Shown here: piece after piece, positions 5,663 to 9,409 of the stretch | Position numbering within the stretch: position 1 is the stretch's first letter | Layout: every line of letters starts with the position of its first letter | Assembly (NCBI GenBank): GCA_964435625.1 | Contig: CAYTAG010000142.1 | Span: 1 to 9,409, forward strand | Direction: 5' to 3' | Length of the DNA: 9,409 nt | DNA from: PXRE01 sp964435625 | Lineage (GTDB): Archaea; Halobacteriota; Halobacteria; Halobacteriales; PXRE01 | Program-made: the position numbers and the translations under genes | The notes under the pieces: generated by a model | Seen by the model: only the letters and a program-made list of their open reading frames with translations | Told to the model about the DNA's origin: nothing | Databases searched by the model: none

Positions 5663-6394
5663 CTAGCGACCCTGCTCTTCGTCCAATACGAACGACACCC
5701 GCTCCTCGTCGCTGCCCTTCGTCTCCCGGCCGGTCACCTCGAACTCCCCCAGTTCCTCCGTGTTCCGGACGTGGGTGCCCGCGCAGGCGGTCCGGTCGTA
5801 GGGGTCGTCCTCGGGGCCGATTTCGACGATACGTAACTCGGTGATCGAATCGGGGAGCAGGTCGATGCGAGTGCGGTCGGTGTCCAGTTCTGCCTCCGCG
5901 CGCTCGCGGTCCATCTCGTACCATCGGACGGCCATCGCGCGGTCGATCAACTCGTTCGTCCGGGCCTCGATGGCCGCGAGGTCCTCCTCGGTGAACCGGT
6001 CGTGGGCGACGTCGATGCGGGCGCGGTCGGCGTAGAGTTGATTGCCGGTCGTCGTCGCGCCGTACTCGTCCAGCAACAGGGCGGACAACAGGTGCTGGGC
6101 AGTGTGGTACCGCATGTGGGCGTACCGGCGTCCCCAGTCGAGTTCGCCGGTGACGGTCGTCCCGACTTCGGGCGGGTCGCCCGACAAGTGATGGTAGATC
6201 GTGTCCTTCTTTCCGACGTCGACCACCTCCCACTCGCGGCCGTCGGTCCGGAAGGTGCCACGGTCGGCCGGCTGGCCGCCGCCCTCGGGGTAGAAGTGCG
6301 TCCGGTCGAGGACGACGCGGTCCTCCAGGGCGCGCTCGACGGTCGCCTCGAACGTCCGGACGGTCGAATCCGCGAGGTAGCGCTGTTCGGTCAC
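5663..6394 (-). CDS. alaX: AlaX-type alanyl-tRNA editing protein
   Basis: A 243-residue cytoplasmic protein related to the editing half of alanyl-tRNA synthetase. Such proteins hydrolyse mischarged Ser-tRNA(Ala) or Gly-tRNA(Ala), keeping translation accurate. The N-terminal beta-barrel part (about 1-88) contains the Gly-rich motif FYPEGGGQPADRG at 34-46. The editing core has the zinc ligands H97-x3-H101 (HTAQH) and C204-x3-H208 (CAGTH), all intact. Length and domain content match the medium AlaX type, without the long C-terminal domain of AlaX-L. The start is GTG at 6394; no ATG lies upstream in frame, and a 'gttaag' element is centred 27 bases before it, supporting a leaderless transcript. 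The protein is acidic, and the gene is high in G+C like the core genome. It is divergent from the HD-domain gene, with 178 bases between them. Confidence 0.93.
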   Translation of the reverse strand: MTEQRYLADSTVRTFEATVERALEDRVVLDRTHFYPEGGGQPADRGTFRTDGREWEVVDVGKKDTIYHHLSGDPPEVGTTVTGELDWGRRYAHMRYHTAQHLLSALLLDEYGATTTGNQLYADRARIDVAHDRFTEEDLAAIEARTNELIDRAMAVRWYEMDRERAEAELDTDRTRIDLLPDSITELRIVEIGPEDDPYDRTACAGTHVRNTEELGEFEVTGRETKGSDEERVSFVLDEEQGR

Positions 6395-6418
6395 GTCCGT
6401 CGAGAGGACGTGCGGGGA

Positions 6419-6424
6419 CTTAAC
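6419..6424 (-). promoter_or_regulatory. TATA-like element of alaX
   Basis: 'gttaag' on the minus strand is centred about 27 bases before the GTG start at 6394, which supports that non-ATG start. Confidence 0.5.
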
Positions 6425-6510
6425 GTCGTCCGTCGCGGGCGTTCCTGCGGGGACTGGCCCTGGGAAAATCAGGCTCTGGTGGGGTTTCTCCGTCGAATCG
6501 GCGTCGTAAC

Positions 6511-6517
6511 GCTAATA
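6511..6517 (+). promoter_or_regulatory. TATA-like element upstream of the HD-domain gene
   Basis: 'gctaata' predicts a transcript start near 6541. That places the ATG of a 14-codon frame (6545) almost at the 5' end and the HD start about 32 to 38 bases into the message. A short inverted repeat, AGGTG/CACCT with a five-base spacer (6517-6531), overlaps its right edge. Confidence 0.4.
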
Positions 6518-6544
6518 GGTGCTTCCCACCTTTGTACCACTAAC

Positions 6545-6589
6545 ATGAATACGGAACGTCTCGCGGGGGTGGATGATCTTGGGTGTTGA
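6545..6589 (+). other. 14-codon leader ORF overlapping the HD gene start
   Basis: ATG at 6545 opens MNTERLAGVDDLGC and stops at TGA 6587-6589, inside the first codons of the HD-domain gene in another frame. The predicted TSS is within about four bases of this ATG, so it could be a leaderless leader peptide whose translation affects the main gene. It may equally be chance. Confidence 0.3.
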
Positions 6590-7262
6590 GATCCAGGAGT
6601 CCCCCGTTTCAGACGAGGAGTTCGCCGCCATGGAGGAGTTCGTCCGCGAGTACCTCCGGGCGAGCGTCCAGAACGAGGACGAGGGCGGGCGGATGCGCTG
6701 GTACCCCTGGCACTCGGCGGAGTACCGGTTCAACCACACGCGCAACGTGGTCGAACTGGCGGGTCGAATCGCGGAAGAGGAGGGTGGCGACCCCGATGTC
6801 GTGCGGGTCGCCGCGCTGTTCCACGACGTGGCGAAACTCGACGCCGACCAGGACGTCCACGCCGAGGAGGGCGCCCGCATCGCCCGCAAGTACCTCGAGA
6901 GCCACGGCGACGTCCCGGAGTCGTTCGTCGACCAGGTGTGCCGGTGCGTCGAGAACCACTCCTACCAGAGCGAGGTCACCGACCTGTCGCTGGAGACCCA
7001 GTGCCTGATCGAGGGCGACGTCCTCGACAAGGTGGGTGCCAACGGGACGGCCCTGATGCTGCTGCGGATGGGCTACGAGGCTCGTACCCACATGGACGCC
7101 GCCGAGATGGTCGAGCGCGTCCTCCAGCGCGGTACCGACGCCCTGGACCGCGTCGAGAGCGAGACCGCCGAGAACATCGCCCACCGGCGCCTCAAGCGCG
7201 TCAAGTGGTTCCAGGAGTGGCTCGTCGAGGAAGTCGTCGCGATGGAACCGCCCAGCGAGTGA
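6573..7262 (+). CDS. HD-domain phosphohydrolase
   Basis: A 229-residue cytoplasmic protein of the HD superfamily of metal-dependent phosphohydrolases. Metal-ligand candidates are in the expected order: H55 (YRFNHTRNV), H84-D85 (ALFHDVAKLD), H96, H129 (VENHSYQ) and D149 (EGDVLDKVG). The domain fills about 40-160. The C-terminus is helical and charged (RRLKRVKWFQEWLVEE). Substrates in this superfamily range from nucleotides to cyclic dinucleotides, and this sequence does not say which. ATG 6573 is used here, but TTG at 6579 would give MGVEIQESPVS and sits at a better distance from the G-rich tract 'gggggtgg' (6565-6572), which could act as a ribosome-binding site. The two starts differ by two residues. 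High G+C and acidic composition fit the core genome. It is divergent from alaX. A degraded HTH gene lies downstream on the same strand. Confidence 0.9.
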   Translation: MILGVEIQESPVSDEEFAAMEEFVREYLRASVQNEDEGGRMRWYPWHSAEYRFNHTRNVVELAGRIAEEEGGDPDVVRVAALFHDVAKLDADQDVHAEEGARIARKYLESHGDVPESFVDQVCRCVENHSYQSEVTDLSLETQCLIEGDVLDKVGANGTALMLLRMGYEARTHMDAAEMVERVLQRGTDALDRVESETAENIAHRRLKRVKWFQEWLVEEVVAMEPPSE

Positions 7263-7571
7263 GACCCCACCTCGCCGGCTTGCGACGCCGTCGGTAGCCC
7301 CGGCTGCCGGCTGCCATCTTCGTTACGGCCGCCGTCGGTAGCTCCCGTCGCCGTCCTCGTCGTCCTTCTCCCCGTCAGGACCGACCCCGAGCGCGTCGAG
7401 GCGCTGCTGGCCGACAGCGGCGGGCGGATGCGCCAGGCAGCCGTCGCCGATGCGCTGGACTGGTCGGACTCGAAGACCTCCCGCGTCCTCGGGGACATGG
7501 CCTGGGACGGCCGCGTGGAGAAACTCAGGGTGGGCCGCGGGAACGTCGTCGAACTCCATGAGTCGGAGTGA
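7263..7571 (+). pseudogene. Remnant of a membrane-anchored winged-helix regulator (C-terminal domain only)
   Basis: A frame with no plausible start codon runs from just after the HD stop to TGA 7569-7571. Its last 63 residues (from about 7380) form a good winged helix-turn-helix: TDPERVEALLADSGGRMRQA, then AVADALDWSDSKTSRVLGDM, then a wing (GRVEKLRVGRGNVVEL). This matches C-terminal HTH domains that haloarchaeal membrane-anchored proteins carry after a transmembrane helix. Directly before it is a short hydrophobic run (APVAVLVVLLPV), possibly what is left of that helix, and before that only proline-rich sequence that does not look like protein. Two 13-base direct repeats (7286-7298 and 7330-7342) lie in the degraded part. 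A shorter protein starting at the internal ATG (7431-7436 region, about 47 residues) cannot be excluded, but it would lack the first HTH helix. Confidence 0.65.
7286..7342 (+). repeat. 13-base direct repeat, two copies
   Basis: CGCCGTCGGTAGC occurs at 7286-7298 and again at 7330-7342, 44 bases apart, in the degraded region before the HTH remnant. It could mark a small duplication or be a substrate for the deletion that removed the gene's 5' part. Confidence 0.7.
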
Positions 7572-7610
7572 GCGTCCTCGCCAGCGCGAGAACGTCCCCG
7601 TCCTCCCGCC

Positions 7611-8294
7611 TCACGCGAACGTCCCGGCGGTGTCGGCCAGAAACAGGAGGCCGAAGCCCGCGAGCACGACCGCGCTGGCGGCTGCGACGCCCGTCGAGAA
7701 CTGATCGACCCGCCGGCCGAGCGCGACCAGCACCGCGGGGAACGCCAGCACCCAGATGCCGATGCCGGCGAAGAAGCCGGCGATCAGCGCCGGGCTCCCC
7801 GTGGTGACGACCAGCAGCCCCGACAGCGATTCGCCCACGTACGGCGTGTACGAGAGCACGTCCAGCTGGCCGGGTCGGAGCATCCCGACGCCGACCGTGA
7901 GCCAGAAGAGGATCTGGTAGGGGTTGGTCAGCGCGAGGACGAACGCCTTCCGGAAGCCCGTGCTCCTGCCGCCGTCGGCGGCTCGCTCGGCGGTGAACGT
8001 CGCCGAGGCGTCCCTGGCGGCGCCGTATGCGAAGTACAGCATCAGGACGCCGCCGACCCCGACCATCGCGCCCCGCAGCGTCGGGGCTGCCTCGACGATT
8101 CCGACCACGCCCAGCAGCGTCAACACGAAGAAGGTCGCGTCGGCGGTCAGCGCGCCGAGGCCGGCGGCGACGCCCGAGGTCCACCCGCGGACGACGCTCT
8201 CCTCGGCGATGATCGCGTTCATCGGCCCCGGCGGCGCCGCGAGCGCGAGTCCGAAGACGACGCCCGCCAGCGCCGTGGCGACGACGCCTGCCAT
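7611..8294 (-). CDS. LysE/RhtB-family exporter
   Basis: A 227-residue integral membrane protein with six predicted helices (about 3-22, 41-64, 72-92, 118-138, 168-192, 202-220), the normal size and topology for the LysE superfamily. The N-terminal signature AAPPGPMNAIIAEES at about 19-33 and the loop motif LTNPYQILFW at 122-131 are characteristic. Family members export amino acids such as lysine, homoserine or threonine, and related branches move metal ions such as cadmium or manganese. The frame is open well upstream, but ATG 8294 gives the family's usual N-terminus. A weak T-rich element lies about 27 bases before it. An upstream metal-type regulator on the same strand, 88 bases away, makes a metal-related substrate worth considering. 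Its 3' end converges on the HTH remnant. Confidence 0.9.
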   Translation of the reverse strand: MAGVVATALAGVVFGLALAAPPGPMNAIIAEESVVRGWTSGVAAGLGALTADATFFVLTLLGVVGIVEAAPTLRGAMVGVGGVLMLYFAYGAARDASATFTAERAADGGRSTGFRKAFVLALTNPYQILFWLTVGVGMLRPGQLDVLSYTPYVGESLSGLLVVTTGSPALIAGFFAGIGIWVLAFPAVLVALGRRVDQFSTGVAAASAVVLAGFGLLFLADTAGTFA

Positions 8295-8382
8295 GCCGAA
8301 AGCGAGCGGACCGCGGGAGAAAAGCGCACCGACTCCGGCGGATTGGACGGTGACTTCGGCGGAACCGGGGGTGACTCGGCGG

Positions 8383-9045
8383 CTACTCCTCGGCGGCGCG
8401 CACGCGCACCGACCGGGCGACCGCCTCCGGCAGACTCTGCTCGCCGGCGCCGGTGTCGACGGTGACCATGCCGAACGGCGCGACGTCGAGGACCGACAGC
8501 TCCGTGCCCGGTGTGATGCCGACCCCCTCGAGGTACTCCAGTTCCGCCTCGTCGCGGTCACTGACCCGCTCGACGACCACGCGTGACCCCTCATCGTGGT
8601 TCGACAGCGGCGTCGTCTCCCCGGTCGACGGTGGCGCCAGGTCCTCGCTCGGGATGGGATCGCCGTGGGGGTCGACCTCCGGGTCGCCCAGCACCTCCGC
8701 GACGCGGCGCTCGAACTCCTCGCTGATGTGGTGTTCGAGGATGTCGGCCTCGTCGTGGACCTCGGTCCTGCTGTAGTCGAGGTGTTCCGCGAGGTAGGCC
8801 TCCAGCAGGCGGTGGTGCCGGAGCACCTCCAGCGCGACCGTCTCGCCCTGCTCGGTCAACTCGACGCCCTTGTACTTCTCGCGGTCCACCAGGTCCCGCT
8901 CTTCGAGTTTCTCCAGCATGCTGGTGACCGTCGGCGGGGTCACGTCCATGTATCCGGCGATGTCGGAGGTGCCCACCGGGGCGCCCTCCTCGCGCTGGAG
9001 GCGGTAGATGGACTTCAGGTAGTCCTCCATCACGTCGCTCAGCAT
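8383..9045 (-). CDS. DtxR/MntR-family metal-dependent regulator with C-terminal FeoA-type domain
   Basis: A 220-residue regulator with all three family domains. The winged helix-turn-helix covers about 1-65 (SDIAGYMDVTPPTVTSMLEKLEERDLV and the wing DREKYKGVELTEQG). The dimerisation and metal-binding helices cover about 66-125, followed by the DPHGDPIPS turn. A linker leads to an SH3-like FeoA-type domain at about 150-217. Metal ligands align by eye as D8 (DtxR Met10, MntR Asp8), H78, E82, H97, D101 (where DtxR has Cys102 and MntR Glu99), E104 and H105. The all-carboxylate/His set without Cys resembles the manganese-type sensor more than the iron-type. It probably binds promoters when metal is abundant and represses uptake genes. 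A TATA element lies 33 bases upstream, and a second one further upstream forms part of a dyad. The LysE-type gene follows on the same strand. Confidence 0.92.
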   Translation of the reverse strand: MLSDVMEDYLKSIYRLQREEGAPVGTSDIAGYMDVTPPTVTSMLEKLEERDLVDREKYKGVELTEQGETVALEVLRHHRLLEAYLAEHLDYSRTEVHDEADILEHHISEEFERRVAEVLGDPEVDPHGDPIPSEDLAPPSTGETTPLSNHDEGSRVVVERVSDRDEAELEYLEGVGITPGTELSVLDVAPFGMVTVDTGAGEQSLPEAVARSVRVRAAEE

Positions 9046-9074
9046 TCGATCGTCGTTGGATATGGGCCGGTCCC

Positions 9075-9081
9075 TTAAATT
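9075..9081 (-). promoter_or_regulatory. Proximal TATA element of the DtxR-FeoA regulator gene
   Basis: 'aatttaa' on the minus strand is centred about 33 bases before the ATG at 9045, giving a leader of only a few bases. Confidence 0.5.
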
Positions 9082-9162
9082 GCTTGGTAGTTTCGCGGTC
9101 GGGATCGTTCGGTGGTCGGAATCGCCGGACGTGATCGGCGTCGTTCGGCCGCTGGGTCGTCT

Positions 9163-9192
9163 CCTTTATATTGTTCTCGAACGTATATAAGG
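9163..9192. promoter_or_regulatory. Dyad-symmetric operator with two back-to-back TATA elements
   Basis: CCTT (9163-9166) and AAGG (9189-9192), and GTTC (9173-9176) and GAAC (9179-9182), are symmetric about the same centre. The A/T-rich six-base segments between them are not paired but provide a TATA box on each strand: 'aatataaagg' leftward toward the regulator gene and 'tatataagg' rightward. This looks like a shared operator controlling divergent transcription. The leftward start would be near 9141, giving a leader of about 95 bases. The rightward start would be near 9214. Confidence 0.5.
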
Positions 9193-9409
9193 GATCTTCG
9201 GGAGTCTTCTGGTTACTCCGATGGTTCTCTGATACGGGTTCGGCCGCGCTTAGACACTTCGTCGTCCGGCAACAACGCGTAGAAAGCCCCCGGGGCGTTT
9301 CGGTCCCGGGCCTCGCTGCGCTCCTCGTCCCTCCGTCGGTTCGCGCAGGCGTTCAGGCGGTGCGTGCGGCGTGCGGGGTGCCGAAACGCCCCGGGCCCGT
9401 TGGGTCCCA
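9193..9409. other. Region without a convincing gene at the window end
   Basis: Together with 9046-9162 this makes about 364 bases with no clear gene. On the minus strand a frame stays open from the window edge to TAA at 9213-9215 (about 65 codons, ending LLPDDEVSKRGRTRIREPSE). It has no methionine, is Arg-rich and runs through an inverted repeat, so it may be the tail of an off-window gene or chance. On the plus strand the predicted transcript from about 9214 opens only with ATG-GTT-CTC-TGA at 9221. A non-coding RNA would fit but is unproven. Confidence 0.4.
9289..9395. repeat. 15-base perfect inverted repeat with 77-base spacer
   Basis: CCCGGGGCGTTTCGG (9289-9303) is the exact reverse complement of CCGAAACGCCCCGGG (9381-9395). 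The 77-base spacer contains the motif 'cctcgctgcgctcctcg', a kind of sequence common in haloarchaeal intergenic regions. It could fold as a long RNA stem, or it could be a dispersed or mobile-element-derived repeat. A copy number elsewhere in the genome cannot be judged from one window. Confidence 0.75.

Noticed and set aside
5593..5844. Plus-strand frame opposite the end of alaX.
   Set aside because: The product is Arg/Pro-rich and is a shadow of alaX, whose catalytic motifs are intact on the other strand.
8295..8594. An upstream extension of the LysE-type gene to an earlier ATG.
   Set aside because: It would overlap the regulator gene antisense to nothing meaningful, adds about 100 Arg/Ser-rich residues, and would displace the usual N-terminal first membrane helix.
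9213..9409. Minus-strand partial coding region at the window end.
   Set aside because: Not listed as a gene because it has no methionine, is Arg-rich and crosses a perfect inverted repeat. It cannot be ruled out, because it may start outside the window.
1..9409. CRISPR arrays, rRNA genes, transposases.
   Set aside because: No regularly spaced repeats, no rRNA-like sequence and no transposase or integrase motifs were seen on either strand.

Overview
The window looks like a piece of chromosome from a haloarchaeon (class Halobacteria). Most genes have high G+C and mostly G/C third positions, the proteins are rich in Asp and Glu, and several start codons lie about 27 bases downstream of an archaeal TATA-like element, as expected for leaderless transcripts. 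The gene families (SufBD, a ferritin-like protein next to a short DtxR-type regulator, AlaX, a LysE-type transporter, a DtxR-FeoA regulator) fit this assignment. No species can be named from the sequence alone.

Layout. Bases 1-1433 (+) hold the 3' end of sufB and all of sufD, the scaffold of the SUF iron-sulfur cluster assembly system. A block with lower G+C (1521-2629, +) carries two nearly touching genes: a small zinc-ribbon protein of unknown function and a 2H phosphoesterase (LigT / 2'-5' RNA ligase-like) protein. Bases 2697-3642 (+) return to high G+C with a ferritin-like four-helix protein and a short DtxR/MntR-fold regulator. Next comes a second A/T-richer block: a zinc-finger-rich HNH endonuclease (3692-4444, +), a tRNA-Gln(UUG) gene (4485-4557, +), and on the minus strand a three-helix membrane protein (4843-5481) followed by a possible 39-residue acidic protein (4714-4833).

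From 5663 onward the core-like composition resumes. An AlaX editing protein (-) and an HD-domain phosphohydrolase (+) diverge from a shared 178-base intergenic region. The C-terminal winged-helix end of a degraded regulator (about 7380-7571, +) follows. A LysE-type exporter (7611-8294, -) and a DtxR-family regulator with a C-terminal FeoA-type domain (8383-9045, -) come next. The last 364 bases have no convincing gene. They contain a dyad-symmetric pair of back-to-back TATA elements and a 15-base inverted repeat with a 77-base spacer.

How the genes fit together. A metal theme runs through the core-like parts: Fe-S cluster assembly, a ferritin-like protein paired with a DtxR-fold regulator, and a second DtxR-fold regulator upstream of a transporter. 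The two regulators differ in an informative way. The FeoA-containing one keeps MntR-like metal ligands. The short one has lost most of them and instead has a C-terminal cysteine cluster. The A/T-richer blocks (zinc ribbon plus 2H phosphoesterase; HNH plus tRNA; membrane protein) look like accessory insertions between core genes. I see no complete, clearly recognisable defence or mobile system. The most unusual items are the altered metal site of the short regulator, the operator-like repeats around TATA boxes, the zinc-ribbon/2H pair, and the HNH gene directly upstream of a tRNA.
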